Assembly (NCBI GenBank): GCA_008501735.1
Contig: QQUF01000026.1
Coordinates: forward strand, 1 to 47,375
Length of the DNA stretch: 47,375 bases
Source of the DNA: Calditrichota bacterium
Lineage (GTDB): Bacteria; CLD3
Direction: 5' to 3'
Below are positions 1 through 9,023 of this stretch, in pieces (position 1 is the stretch's first letter; each line of letters opens with the position of its first letter). A model generated the notes under the pieces. That model ran no database searches. It saw only the letters and a list, made by a program, of their open reading frames with translations, and was not told the DNA's origin. The translations under genes and the position numbers were made by a program.

Positions 1-2804
1 CAATTGGCTATGATATCTGTATTTAAATCTAAATCCGAATGGAATTTGCCCGGGTTAGAGTAATTGTAAAGGATTTCTTCCGAACTTAATGCTTTATCCC
101 AAATACGAATATCATCTATCGAACCATGAAAATAATCATTTGTATTTTTTTGTTTTCCAATTGATAATGAGCTTATACTACTATAAACTGCAAAGTTTGT
201 ATTACTTATAGTCTTTTGTAGATTAGAATTAACATAAGAATTTAATGTAGAATCTTTATAAGTTATGACCAAATGGTTCCATCTATTTTTTAACAATAAA
301 CCATTATTTAATGTTCCATTAGCTATATCTATATTCCCTAATACATTAGTTTTTAATTTTAGTGCACCACTTTGAAAAATATCCAAACTTGGTTTGTATA
401 TTATTTGATATTCTCCTTTATCCAAAATAACTGAGTTAGAACTTCCACTATCAATAGGTTTAAACCATATCTCAATTGAAAAATCATTACTTAATTCCAA
501 TTGAGAAGACGAAGAAATATCTACATATTCTGGATTTGAATTTCCCCCTAAAAATTTTATCGAACCATTGCGAGTAATACCTGCATCGTCAACCCCCAAA
601 TCATCAAAAATAAGTTGGTCTTGAATTTGGTTTTGAGAAATTACATTAATTGAGTATGAATATGAAGTTGAATTTCCAAAATCGTCATTAATAAAAATTT
701 CAACAGTATCAACTCCCAAATCAAGGGAATCTGGAGTTCCATTAAGAATACCACTTTCACTATCTATAGATAACCAATTTGGAGAATTTATAAGAGTAAA
801 ATTTGATGCTCCTTTAGCTAATATTTGATCTTGAAAAAATATATTTTCTACCGCTATACTATCATTTATAGACACTACTGACATTATATTCTGTGGGTTG
901 ATAATCTCACCAGTAATACCATTATGTGCTACTATAGCATTTGAAGAATCAATAGATACCAAATAGGATTTAGTTGAATCAAAGTTATTATTAAATTTAT
1001 AAGCAAGAATATATGAATATAGCTCTTTTTCAATTTGAATTTGAAATGGAGAATTTGGCTTATATGGAAGTTGACTAGTTTGAATTAGATTAGTTCCTCT
1101 TTTGGGCAATAAAAAATCATTAAATTCAAAATCTACTGTTCCATTATCTGAGATAAAACTTGTCGGTACTCCTAAATTAACATCACCAAAATCAATAATC
1201 CCATTTAAATTATTATCTCGATATAGTCTTACAGAATCTATATCCGAAACTTCATTTCCTGTCCCTGTAGCTTGGAAAAAAATTTCAGATACTTTGGAAG
1301 CGACATTAGGTAATGTTTCTAAATATAAATTCAATACTGGTATGTAACCATTTGAAATATTTTGAGTATTAAAGATGTATTCTTGAGAATAATTTATTTC
1401 ACATTCATTCAAATATGTTTCAGGAATAGAATAAATATTTCCTATTGAGCTATAAAAATTTTGAACCTTACTTTCAAGATAACTATTTGTATAAACATCA
1501 CCATTTGTTTTATCTTTTAAGCTATCAGTATATGCATCTTCTTTGATTTTTAACCAAATTGAATCAACTTTACTTAGTAAATAATTTTCAGGAAAATTAT
1601 TCATCAACTCATAAAGTCTCTTGTTTTTATAAAACCCAATTTCTGGACTTTGCATTAGCTTATAAGCTAAAATATTCGGTGAGTAATCTGGAGGAATTAG
1701 ACTTCCCCAAGCTGCTGGATCATTTGGCCACTGTTGAAATTTATTCAACTCTGGATTAAAATATAACCTCAAATTATGATGCTCATTATGGAAAACTCTT
1801 GCAAGTATAGTTGAACAATAAAAATCAATATATTGCTCAATGTCTACTAAGTATCGAAGGGAATCAACAACAAATTCATTTGAAGATAAATTTAAAACTC
1901 TTAATAAATTTATTAAATTTGTAAAATCATTTGCAGGAATATTCGGTTTCGTTACTTCTTTTTCCCATTGTGTATAAGAAGCACTATTTTCTCCTAAATA
2001 ACTCCAAATCTGAAAAGAACCTGTGTTTGCGACTTCAGAATAAAGCTCACTTATTGGAATATTATTAGCTTCAAAAAACTCTTCTTCCCTATCATTTGAA
2101 TAAAAATGATGAATTCCATGATCCTTACCATTAAGCTTAACTCTAACCATTTCAGACTTTGGCATAACTAACCCTATCTCACGGAAAAACTCGTATGCTA
2201 AATTTTCCGTAAACATAGGTATTGAAGACGGGTTATCTAAATTAATTCGCTTATATACAGAATCAAGCAAATTCTGGTCATCAAATTTTAATCTCCAAGA
2301 TTTCATATCATATAACCAATGGTCTTTTGTAGCCCCTTTAAACTTTGCTTCTATGTTATATACAACTCCGTCAACGTTTAAAGTTGCAGGCTTATAACAA
2401 CATTTTCCACTCTCAGGTAAATTTGAGTTAAGTGAATCTAAATCTAAAGAATCAATCCAAATTGAAAATAATTTTAAGTTTGAAAATCTTGTTGTTCCTT
2501 CAACTGAATCACTCTGAACTGACTCTACACCATTAACTACTGAAGAAACTTTATAAAAATATTTTGTCTCTTGTTGTAATGTTGAATCTTTGTAAACATT
2601 TTGAGTTGGATTTGCAATTTCAGTAAAAACTAAACCTGTTGCGTCGCTTCTATAAAGTTTATAAGAATTTGCTCCAGAAACTGAATTCCAATTTAATGTT
2701 AGACTAAGAATTGTAGAATCAGTAACTGTAAGATTTGTTGGAGTATTGGCTGATGCTAATGTATAACTAAAAAATAAAATTAAAAAAAGTATCATTTTAT
2801 TCAT
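1..2804 (-). CDS. Secreted CotH-like protein with FN3 and LamG domains (3' end cut by window edge)
   Basis: This open frame starts at an ATG at 2804, after an AAGAGG-type ribosome-binding site, and runs off the left edge after about 934 codons with no stop. The N-terminus (MNKMILFLILFFSYTLASA) is a signal peptide. It is followed by a fibronectin type III-like domain (about residues 18-105) and a CotH-family region (about 149-360). The CotH region has the basic 'KSWRLKF' strand, a 'LAYEFFREIGL' helix and a 'VKLNGKDHG' strand. Next come an Ig/cadherin-like putative domain (about 644-722, 'GILNGTPDSLD') and a laminin-G/concanavalin-like jelly roll (about 749-912, 'FSIEIWFKP', 'IDDIRIWDKALS'). 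CotH proteins are atypical kinases, but the motifs expected to bind metal and ATP look degenerate here. The most likely role is a cell-surface or secreted adhesion or carbohydrate-binding protein. A C-terminal sorting domain, if there is one, lies outside the window. Confidence 0.8.
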   Translation of the reverse strand, partial: MNKMILFLILFFSYTLASANTPTNLTVTDSTILSLTLNWNSVSGANSYKLYRSDATGLVFTEIANPTQNVYKDSTLQQETKYFYKVSSVVNGVESVQSDSVEGTTRFSNLKLFSIWIDSLDLDSLNSNLPESGKCCYKPATLNVDGVVYNIEAKFKGATKDHWLYDMKSWRLKFDDQNLLDSVYKRINLDNPSSIPMFTENLAYEFFREIGLVMPKSEMVRVKLNGKDHGIHHFYSNDREEEFFEANNIPISELYSEVANTGSFQIWSYLGENSASYTQWEKEVTKPNIPANDFTNLINLLRVLNLSSNEFVVDSLRYLVDIEQYIDFYCSTILARVFHNEHHNLRLYFNPELNKFQQWPNDPAAWGSLIPPDYSPNILAYKLMQSPEIGFYKNKRLYELMNNFPENYLLSKVDSIWLKIKEDAYTDSLKDKTNGDVYTNSYLESKVQNFYSSIGNIYSIPETYLNECEINYSQEYIFNTQNISNGYIPVLNLYLETLPNVASKVSEIFFQATGTGNEVSDIDSVRLYRDNNLNGIIDFGDVNLGVPTSFISDNGTVDFEFNDFLLPKRGTNLIQTSQLPYKPNSPFQIQIEKELYSYILAYKFNNNFDSTKSYLVSIDSSNAIVAHNGITGEIINPQNIMSVVSINDSIAVENIFFQDQILAKGASNFTLINSPNWLSIDSESGILNGTPDSLDLGVDTVEIFINDDFGNSTSYSYSINVISQNQIQDQLIFDDLGVDDAGITRNGSIKFLGGNSNPEYVDISSSSQLELSNDFSIEIWFKPIDSGSSNSVILDKGEYQIIYKPSLDIFQSGALKLKTNVLGNIDIANGTLNNGLLLKNRWNHLVITYKDSTLNSYVNSNLQKTISNTNFAVYSSISSLSIGKQKNTNDYFHGSIDDIRIWDKALSSEEILYNYSNPGKFHSDLDLNTDIIAN

Positions 2805-3047
2805 TTAAAGCCTCTTATTCAAAATCAAATTGTTATTTTATCATTTTAGAAACGGTGAATAACTTAGTAATATTTTTATAACTATTCAACTACATTCAAA
2901 TCAATTTCATCTACTAAAATTTCTAAAATCAATTTATTAATTAAAATTCAAGATTAGTTTTAATTTCGTTTGCTTGAAATTTTAATAATTTTTAACTTCT
3001 TGCTAATTCTTGTTTTGTAAAATTTCATTCACTAAGGAACTTTATTT

Positions 3048-4070
3048 ATGTCAGAGTTAAAAATTGCAATTATTGGTGCTGGTTGGGTTGCTCAAATCGC
3101 TCATCTTCCAGCTTGGGCGAAATTTAATAATGTTAAGATTCTTGCCATTGCTGACGTTGATGAAGGAAAAGCTTCAAAGGTTGCCGATAAATTCAACATT
3201 CCAAATGTTTGTACTGACATTGCTGAAGTCTTGGAAAAAGTTCCTGAAATTGATGCTGTTGACATTTGTACTTCAACTGGCTCGCATTTCGCAATTGCTC
3301 AAGCAGCACTTTTAGCAGAAAAACACGTTATTGTTGAAAAGCCTCTTGCAACAACTTCCAAAGAAGCAAAAAGATTGGTCAATATCGCCAAAGAGAGAAA
3401 CAAAAAATTACTCGTCGCAATGAATCACCGTTTTAGACCAGATTCAATGATTCTGAAAAGTTTCATTCAAGGAAATGAAATTGGCAAAATATTTTACGCA
3501 AGAACTGGTTGGCTCAAGCCGAAACCAAAAGATTTTGATTCGCAATGGCAGACTTCTACTCATATTTCTGGTGGTGGAGTTTTTATGGATACAGGAATTC
3601 ACGTATTGGACTTGAGTTGGTGGTTAATGGGAAATCCAAATCCTGTTTCAGTTTCTGCATCAATTTGGAAAAATGGAAAAACTCCAGCCCCAAATGAAGC
3701 CGAAGATTCAGCCGTTGTTTACATAAAATTTGACGATGATTCTTCAATTACTGTTGAAACTGGTTGGACTTTTAACATTGAATACGACTTAATTAACACA
3801 AACTTTTTCGGCACTTCCGGAAGTGCTATTCTAAACCCGTTGAGAATTTATAAAAATCTTCACGGACAAGTTGTAAATGTAACTCCAGTTGGTAAGACAG
3901 CTACGAAAAACCTTTTTAAAGATTCATACACTTATGAAATCGGACATTTTATTGAAGTCCTTTTGACTGACAAAGAATCTTACTCAAAACCAGAAGATGC
4001 AGTAAAAAGATTACAAATTATTGAAGCAATTTACGATTCAGGAAGAAACGGAAAAGAAATCAAATTCTAA
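3048..4070 (+). CDS. Gfo/Idh/MocA family NAD(P)-dependent oxidoreductase
   Basis: The 340-residue protein has an N-terminal Rossmann fold with the dinucleotide motif GAGWVA (residues 10-15). The family signature EKP (97-99) carries the lysine used in catalysis and cofactor contact. The C-terminal alpha/beta domain includes GGGVFMDTGIHVLDL, whose Asp181 and His185 match the usual substrate-site residues. Members oxidise or reduce sugars, inositols or related polyols with NAD(P); the substrate cannot be read from the sequence. The ATG follows an AAGGAA ribosome-binding site. It is the first gene of a tight plus-strand run with lnt, a PorV-like barrel and an SDR. That neighbourhood fits envelope or sugar metabolism but does not prove it. 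Confidence 0.9.
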   Translation: MSELKIAIIGAGWVAQIAHLPAWAKFNNVKILAIADVDEGKASKVADKFNIPNVCTDIAEVLEKVPEIDAVDICTSTGSHFAIAQAALLAEKHVIVEKPLATTSKEAKRLVNIAKERNKKLLVAMNHRFRPDSMILKSFIQGNEIGKIFYARTGWLKPKPKDFDSQWQTSTHISGGGVFMDTGIHVLDLSWWLMGNPNPVSVSASIWKNGKTPAPNEAEDSAVVYIKFDDDSSITVETGWTFNIEYDLINTNFFGTSGSAILNPLRIYKNLHGQVVNVTPVGKTATKNLFKDSYTYEIGHFIEVLLTDKESYSKPEDAVKRLQIIEAIYDSGRNGKEIKF

Positions 4071-4071
4071 A

Positions 4072-5562
4072 TTGGCAAAGCTAAATCGAAATTTTATTCT
4101 TTTATCGATAACCAGTATTCTTTTCATTTTTTCATTTCCACCTAACTTGACTGGTTTTTTCAGTTTCTTTACTTTTGTTCCAGCATTTTTTTACTTGGAC
4201 AGAAATCCAGAAAGCCCGTTCAAAGGTGGGTTTTTCTGCGGGGCTTTTGCAACGCTTTGTTTACTCTACTGGTTTTATTGGACTGTCTCAACTTTTGCTT
4301 TAGCTGCTTTCCCTTACTTAGGATTTTATTGGGGATTAATTTTCTTCATTTCTGTTAGTGTTCGCAAAAAATTACCTCAAATCGGATTTTATTTTTTCCC
4401 ATTCCTTTGGTGCTCATTCGACTACCTTTTTGAATTTGGACATTTAGCTTTTCCTTGGGTAAAATTCGGCTACTCTCTTAGCTACTACACGAATTTAATT
4501 CAAATCTCAGAGTTTATCGGAATTCAAGGAATCACATTTTGGGTCTTACTTATCAATGTTGTGGTTTATGAAATTTTCAAAAAATACGACTCAGCAGAGA
4601 AATTTAAACCTCAATTTATAACTCTGATTGTTCTAATTTTTGTGCCTTACATTTACGGAGTTATCAAAACTTCAAACCCAGTTTTTGAAGAAAACATTAA
4701 AGTTGGAATCATTCAAACAAACGTTGACCCTTTTCAGAAATGGGGTTCAAAGCGTTATGAGCAACTTCGAGATGTTTTGAATAGCTACGAAGAACTTGCT
4801 CCAAATTGCGACGTTGTAATTACTCCTGAAACTGTGATGCCTTTTTACCTTCGTTCAAATAAAAATGCAATTCGGCTTGTAGAAATGAGTGTTGAGGAAT
4901 TTGGAACTCCGTTCGTTGTTGGAACTCCCGATTCTCCAATTGAAGGAAATGAAAAACATTACAACTCGGTTGTTTTTGTAAAAACCGATACAGTTGCAGT
5001 TTACAACAAAATCAAGTTAGTTCCTTTCGGTGAAAGAGTTCCTTTTGTTGACTACTTCCCAAATCTTGAAAACATTGACTTTGGTCTTGGTGAAGGACAT
5101 TTCTCAAGAGGTGAAAATGTTGCAATTTTCGATTTTCAGAAAGAAGGAAGACAAATTAAATTCTCACCTTCAATCTGCTTTGAATCGATTTTTCAAGAGC
5201 AACTTTCAGAGTCCGTTCTCAATGGAAGTGATTTTTTGGTAAACATCACAAATGACGCTTGGTTTGGTTGGACTCACGAACAGTACCAACATTCTCAAGC
5301 AAAAATTTTCCGAGCAATCGAAAACAAAAGAAGTTTAGTCCGAGTTGGAAACGGTGGTTTTTCGATGGTAGTTTCTCCTTTTGGCGAAGTTCTTTTCAAA
5401 ACAAATTTGAATGAAAAAATTAATTCTGTCGTCGAAGTCCCAATCATAAAAAATGAGTTAACTTTCTTCACAAAATTTGGTAAATACTTAGGTCAAATTT
5501 TCTTAATTGTTACTTCACTAATTTTAGTTTTATGCTTAGTCTTCAAACCAAAAAAATCTTAG
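4072..5562 (+). CDS. lnt: Apolipoprotein N-acyltransferase
   Basis: Lnt transfers an acyl chain from phospholipid to the N-terminal cysteine of diacylated lipoproteins in the inner membrane, the last step of lipoprotein maturation in diderms. The N-terminal half has several hydrophobic segments and the C-terminal half is a nitrilase-like domain. The catalytic triad is visible as Glu253 ('VITPETVMPF'), Lys313 ('YNKIKLVPFGE') and Cys369 ('PSICFESIF'), counting from the start chosen here. A last membrane segment follows. There is no ATG in the first half of the frame. I chose the TTG at 4072, directly after the stop of the upstream gene; a TTG at 4021 in the same frame would overlap that gene by 50 bases. 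The 3' end overlaps the next gene by 31 bases, so the pair is probably translationally coupled. Confidence 0.92.
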   Translation: MAKLNRNFILLSITSILFIFSFPPNLTGFFSFFTFVPAFFYLDRNPESPFKGGFFCGAFATLCLLYWFYWTVSTFALAAFPYLGFYWGLIFFISVSVRKKLPQIGFYFFPFLWCSFDYLFEFGHLAFPWVKFGYSLSYYTNLIQISEFIGIQGITFWVLLINVVVYEIFKKYDSAEKFKPQFITLIVLIFVPYIYGVIKTSNPVFEENIKVGIIQTNVDPFQKWGSKRYEQLRDVLNSYEELAPNCDVVITPETVMPFYLRSNKNAIRLVEMSVEEFGTPFVVGTPDSPIEGNEKHYNSVVFVKTDTVAVYNKIKLVPFGERVPFVDYFPNLENIDFGLGEGHFSRGENVAIFDFQKEGRQIKFSPSICFESIFQEQLSESVLNGSDFLVNITNDAWFGWTHEQYQHSQAKIFRAIENKRSLVRVGNGGFSMVVSPFGEVLFKTNLNEKINSVVEVPIIKNELTFFTKFGKYLGQIFLIVTSLILVLCLVFKPKKS

Positions 5563-6578
5563 CTTTTTTACTACTACTCTGCTCTTTTGCCCAAGCAGAA
5601 ACAAGGTTTGTGAACATTTCAAGTTCGATTGCAAGACCTCTTGGAATGGGCGGAGCTTTTGGTGCTGTTCAAGACGGAGTCGCTGCAATTTTTTACAATC
5701 CAGCCTCTTTTACGACTTTCAAATCAGACAACGAAGATTATGAGAAACAAGCTTTTACTTTCATCGCAAATCCAATTGCACCAATAATTGTTACAAAAGA
5801 TTACAAAAAATTTGGAAGTGACACAGACTTTAAAGTTGGCGACGGAATTAGGACTCTGACTTACTTTGTTAAGAGTTTGATTTTTTCTACAAGGCGGATT
5901 AAAGGTGGATTTATTTTTAATGAAGAAAGTTTTTACGCCAAAGAGAAATTCGGTAATGATTCATTTTTAAACTCTGAACATTTTGACTTTGCAACTTCTA
6001 CAACTGCTTTTGTTAATTTTTCAATTGCTCAAAAAGTAAAACTTGGCGTTTCTGCTTCACAGTACAGTATTCGTAACGAAAAAGGTGCAGAGAAAGTTGA
6101 TGGTTTGTCTTTTTCTTACGGCGTTTTCCTTAAGCCAAACAAGCGTTATAATTTCGGAATTACGTTTCATTCTTTAAGTGATTCTGTCAAAGTTCTTGAA
6201 GAGCGAGTCAAAAGATTAGCTGACAATTCGTTAAACATTTCTTACGCTTACATTTTTATCAAAAATTTAAACTTAGCAGCAGAATTGAAAAACTTAACGG
6301 CAGAAACAGGTGCAGCAGCAAGGGAATTACACTTAGGAATAGAATACGACTTGTTTGAAAATTTGACTTTAAGAACTGGTTTTTACAAAGAATTAAACTC
6401 CTCAACTTCTTTTCAAACTTGGACATTTGGCTTAGGAATTCTTGACCAAAACCTGTGGAAATCTCACTGGGAAAGTTATCAAGAACGAAATTATTTAATC
6501 AACTACGCTTTAGTCTTTGAAAAGAACAAATCCGTTAAAAACTTTTGGCACGTTTTGGGAATTTACTACCGAATTTAA
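5532..6578 (+). CDS. PorV/PorQ-type outer-membrane beta-barrel protein
   Basis: The 348-residue protein has a clear signal peptide (MLSLQTKKILAFLLLLCSFAQA) and then the signature 'ARPLGMGGAFGAVQDGV' plus 'AIFYNPASF'. This signature is typical of the PorV/UPF0164 family, FadL-like barrels in the FCB group. The rest alternates short amphipathic strands and turns and ends in aromatic residues (YYRI), as expected for a barrel. PorV proteins shuttle substrates in the type IX secretion system, but many paralogues have unknown roles. I cannot say which this is. The start lies inside the 3' end of lnt, in another frame. The ATG at 5532 is well supported because the signal peptide begins right there. 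Confidence 0.8.
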   Translation: MLSLQTKKILAFLLLLCSFAQAETRFVNISSSIARPLGMGGAFGAVQDGVAAIFYNPASFTTFKSDNEDYEKQAFTFIANPIAPIIVTKDYKKFGSDTDFKVGDGIRTLTYFVKSLIFSTRRIKGGFIFNEESFYAKEKFGNDSFLNSEHFDFATSTTAFVNFSIAQKVKLGVSASQYSIRNEKGAEKVDGLSFSYGVFLKPNKRYNFGITFHSLSDSVKVLEERVKRLADNSLNISYAYIFIKNLNLAAELKNLTAETGAAARELHLGIEYDLFENLTLRTGFYKELNSSTSFQTWTFGLGILDQNLWKSHWESYQERNYLINYALVFEKNKSVKNFWHVLGIYYRI

Positions 6579-6614
6579 TTCCAATTCTTCACATAAATTT
6601 AGAGGAAAACTCGA

Positions 6615-7382
6615 ATGAAAAACCTTTGGAACCTTGAAGGTAAACTTGCACTTGTTACAGGAGGAACAAAAGGAATCGGACTTGCAATCACAGAGGAGTT
6701 ATTAAGACTTGGAGCAGAAGTTACAGTTGTTGCAAGAGGTGAAGAATTATTAAATACTTACGTCGATGGTTGGCAAAAAAAAGGTTTTTCAGCTTACGGG
6801 ATTTCTGCCGACTTAAGCAAAGACGAAGACAGAAGAAGGATTTTTAATGAGGTTGAAAGAATTTGGGGAGGTTTGGACTTCCTTGTGAATAACGTTGGGA
6901 CAAATATTCGTCTTAAAACTACAAGCTACTCACTTAGTAAATTCCAAAAAATAATTGACACAAACCTCACATCAACTTTTGAAATGTGCCGACTTTCTCA
7001 CCCATTCTTAAAACTCTCCTCACAAGCTTCAATTGTAAATATTTCTTCTGTGGCTGGATTAGTTCACGTAAAATCAGGCTCTCCTTATGGGCTCACAAAG
7101 GCTGCGATTAACCAACTAACAAAAAATTTAGCTGTCGAATGGGCTTCTGAAAATATCCGAGTAAATGCGGTTGCTCCTTGGTACATCAAAACTCCGTTAG
7201 CGGAACAAGTTTTGCAAGATAAAGAATATTTGGAATCAGTCTTAGACAGAACACCTTTAAATAGAATTGGCGAACCTTCGGAAGTTGCATCAACAGTTGC
7301 ATTCCTTTGTATGAATGCTTCCTCTTACATTACAGGACAATGTTTGGCAGTTGATGGCGGATTTTCCGTTTATGGATTTTAA
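6615..7382 (+). CDS. Short-chain dehydrogenase/reductase (classical SDR)
   Basis: The 255-residue protein is a classical SDR. It has the cofactor motif TGGTKGIG (15-22), NNVGTN (92-97) and Asn117, catalytic Ser145, Tyr158 and Lys162 in the standard S-x12-Y-x3-K spacing, and the C-terminal '[15 protein letters not shown]'. The family reduces carbonyls or oxidises alcohols with NAD(P)H. Overall it resembles tropinone reductase-like and FabG-like members; the substrate is unknown. An AGAGGAA ribosome-binding site precedes the ATG, and the gap to the barrel gene upstream is 36 bases, so it probably belongs to the same transcript. It converges on the ribosomal cluster, with a terminator hairpin between them. 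Confidence 0.9.
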   Translation: MKNLWNLEGKLALVTGGTKGIGLAITEELLRLGAEVTVVARGEELLNTYVDGWQKKGFSAYGISADLSKDEDRRRIFNEVERIWGGLDFLVNNVGTNIRLKTTSYSLSKFQKIIDTNLTSTFEMCRLSHPFLKLSSQASIVNISSVAGLVHVKSGSPYGLTKAAINQLTKNLAVEWASENIRVNAVAPWYIKTPLAEQVLQDKEYLESVLDRTPLNRIGEPSEVASTVAFLCMNASSYITGQCLAVDGGFSVYGF

Positions 7383-7383
7383 A

Positions 7384-7417
7384 TAAAAAAAGCCGATTAG
7401 GAAATCCCAATCGGCTT
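7384..7417 (-). terminator. Intrinsic terminator closing the ribosomal cluster
   Basis: A 9-bp perfect stem (AAGCCGATT at 7390-7398 with AATCGGCTT at 7409-7417) encloses a 10-base loop. On the minus strand it is followed at once by a run of Ts (TTTTTTATTT). This polarity terminates transcription coming from rplQ. On the plus strand the stem is followed by AAAATTC, so it should work poorly for the SDR gene. Confidence 0.88.
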
Positions 7418-7438
7418 AAAATTCAAAAAGATATTAAT

Positions 7439-7981
7439 CTATTCTTTTTTATCAGTAGAGTCTTCTGATTTTGTTTCTTCAGGAGCTTCTGCTGCTGGTT
7501 GTTCTGCAACAACTTCTTCAACTTTAACTTCTTCCACAGCTTCAGCTTTAACCTCTTCAACCTTTTCTTTTTTAGGTTTTGGAGTTTCTGTTTTCACTTC
7601 AGAAGCAGAAATTGTTCCGATTTTCTCAGAATCAACAAGTTCAAGCAAAGCAGTTTTAGCTGCATCACCTTGACGACGACCGAGTTTTAAAACTCTTGTG
7701 TAACCGCCTTCTCTATCTTTATAAACTGGAGCAACTTCTTCAAAAAGCATATTGACAATATCTTTGTGTCTCATATACTTCAAGACTTGTCTTCTTGCGT
7801 GAACATCACCTCTTTTTGCGAAAGTAATCATTCTTTCAGTGAATTTGCCAGCTTCTTTTGCTTTTGCAAGAGTAGTAGTAATTCGCTTGTGAGTGATAAG
7901 TTCGCGAGCTAAATTCGCAAGCAAGGCTTTCCTGTGTGAAGCAGTTCTACCTAATTTTTTGATTGATTTTCTATGTCTCAT
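7439..7981 (-). CDS. rplQ: 50S ribosomal protein L17 with long acidic tail
   Basis: L17 is a large-subunit protein near the exit-tunnel region. Residues 1-120 match the family well (start MRHRKSIKKLGRTASHRKAL, then 'LITHKRITTTLAKAKE'). The family is usually about 115-130 residues. This one has 180, because of a C-terminal extension of about 55 residues made mostly of Lys, Glu, Val and Ala, which is probably disordered. It is the last gene of the cluster, 27 bases after rpoA, and the terminator lies just downstream. Confidence 0.96.
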   Translation of the reverse strand: MRHRKSIKKLGRTASHRKALLANLARELITHKRITTTLAKAKEAGKFTERMITFAKRGDVHARRQVLKYMRHKDIVNMLFEEVAPVYKDREGGYTRVLKLGRRQGDAAKTALLELVDSEKIGTISASEVKTETPKPKKEKVEEVKAEAVEEVKVEEVVAEQPAAEAPEETKSEDSTDKKE

Positions 7982-8008
7982 TTTTAATTACCTTGAAAGC
8001 TTTAAGAT

Positions 8009-8992
8009 TTAGTTTTCTTCAGATTTTAAGTATCTGTCAACGTCAAATCCAAAATGTAAACCTCTCTCTTCAAGAAGCTGTGAAAGCTCAGAAAGTGATT
8101 TACGACCGAAGTTTCTGAATTTGAGCATTTCAGCTTCTTCCATTCCAACGAGCTCTGCAATAGTTTTAATATTTGCATTTTTCAAGCAGTTGTATGAACG
8201 AACTGAAAGTTCAAGTTCATCAATACTTTTTTGGAGTTCACGAATGATTCTAAGGTCTTCTTCGTTGACTTCTTCTTGTTCATCTTCTTCTGGCTCAATG
8301 TCAAAGTTGATGAAAATACTTAAGTGTTCCTGTAAAATTCTTCCTGCGTGAGTCAAAGCATCATCAGGAGTTACACTTCCATCAGTAGTTACTTCTAAAG
8401 CCAATTTTTCATAGCTTCCTTCAGAACCAACGATTGTGTCAACGTTGAAGTTTACATTTGTTACTGGAGTAAAAATAGAATCAATTGGAATAGTTCCAAT
8501 TGGTTGGTCATCCTGTTTGTTTTCTTCTGCAGGAACGTAACCTCTACCAACGCCAATTTTTAATTCAATTCTAAAGTCTGCATCAGCATTAAGAGTCGCA
8601 ATATGAACTTCAGGGTTTAAAACCTCAAAGTCAACAGATGCATCTTGAATATCTTTTGCTGTAAAGTCTCTTGAACCTTTTAAGTCAATGACAACTTTAT
8701 CAACTTTTTTATTTATTAGTTTGAAACGAACTTGCTTGAGATTAAGAATTACTTCGGCAACATCTTCCAAAACACCTGGAATTGTTGTAAACTCATGATA
8801 AATTCCTTCAATACGAATATTTGTGATTGCTACACCTTTAAGTGAGGAAAGCAAAACACGTCTCATCGCATTTCCAATAGTTACACCATAACCAGTAGAA
8901 AGAGGGTAAACATAAAATCTACCGAAAGTAGCTGAATAACTTGCTTCATCAAGTTGAACGTTTTTGGGAATTACAAAATTTGAAATACTCAT
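8009..8992 (-). CDS. rpoA: RNA polymerase alpha subunit
   Basis: Alpha dimerises to start RNA polymerase assembly, and its C-terminal domain touches UP elements and activators. The N-terminal domain carries 'YGVTIGNAMRRVLLSSLKGVAI', the classic dimerisation and beta-binding stretch. An acidic linker (EPEEDEQEEVNEEDL) leads to the C-terminal helix-hairpin-helix domain ('LELSVRSYNCLKNANI', 'NFGRKSLSELSQLLEERGL'). The length of 327 residues is normal. The gene sits between rpsD and rplQ as in most bacterial alpha operons. Confidence 0.98.
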   Translation of the reverse strand: MSISNFVIPKNVQLDEASYSATFGRFYVYPLSTGYGVTIGNAMRRVLLSSLKGVAITNIRIEGIYHEFTTIPGVLEDVAEVILNLKQVRFKLINKKVDKVVIDLKGSRDFTAKDIQDASVDFEVLNPEVHIATLNADADFRIELKIGVGRGYVPAEENKQDDQPIGTIPIDSIFTPVTNVNFNVDTIVGSEGSYEKLALEVTTDGSVTPDDALTHAGRILQEHLSIFINFDIEPEEDEQEEVNEEDLRIIRELQKSIDELELSVRSYNCLKNANIKTIAELVGMEEAEMLKFRNFGRKSLSELSQLLEERGLHFGFDVDRYLKSEEN

Positions 8993-9023
8993 TAATAATC
9001 CATTATTTTTAAGTAATTTTCGA

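Noticed and set aside
1102-1759. Two short plus-strand open frames opposite the CotH-like gene
   Set aside because: They lie wholly within a long continuous minus-strand frame with recognisable domains and have no ribosome-binding site or family features.
2805-3047. Divergent promoters between the CotH-like gene and the oxidoreductase
   Set aside because: The spacer is very AT-rich and gives several weak -35/-10-like pairs on both strands. None stands out enough to annotate.
7499-7690. Phe-rich plus-strand open frame opposite rplQ
   Set aside because: It is the reverse complement of the Lys/Glu-rich L17 tail; its composition is explained entirely by that.
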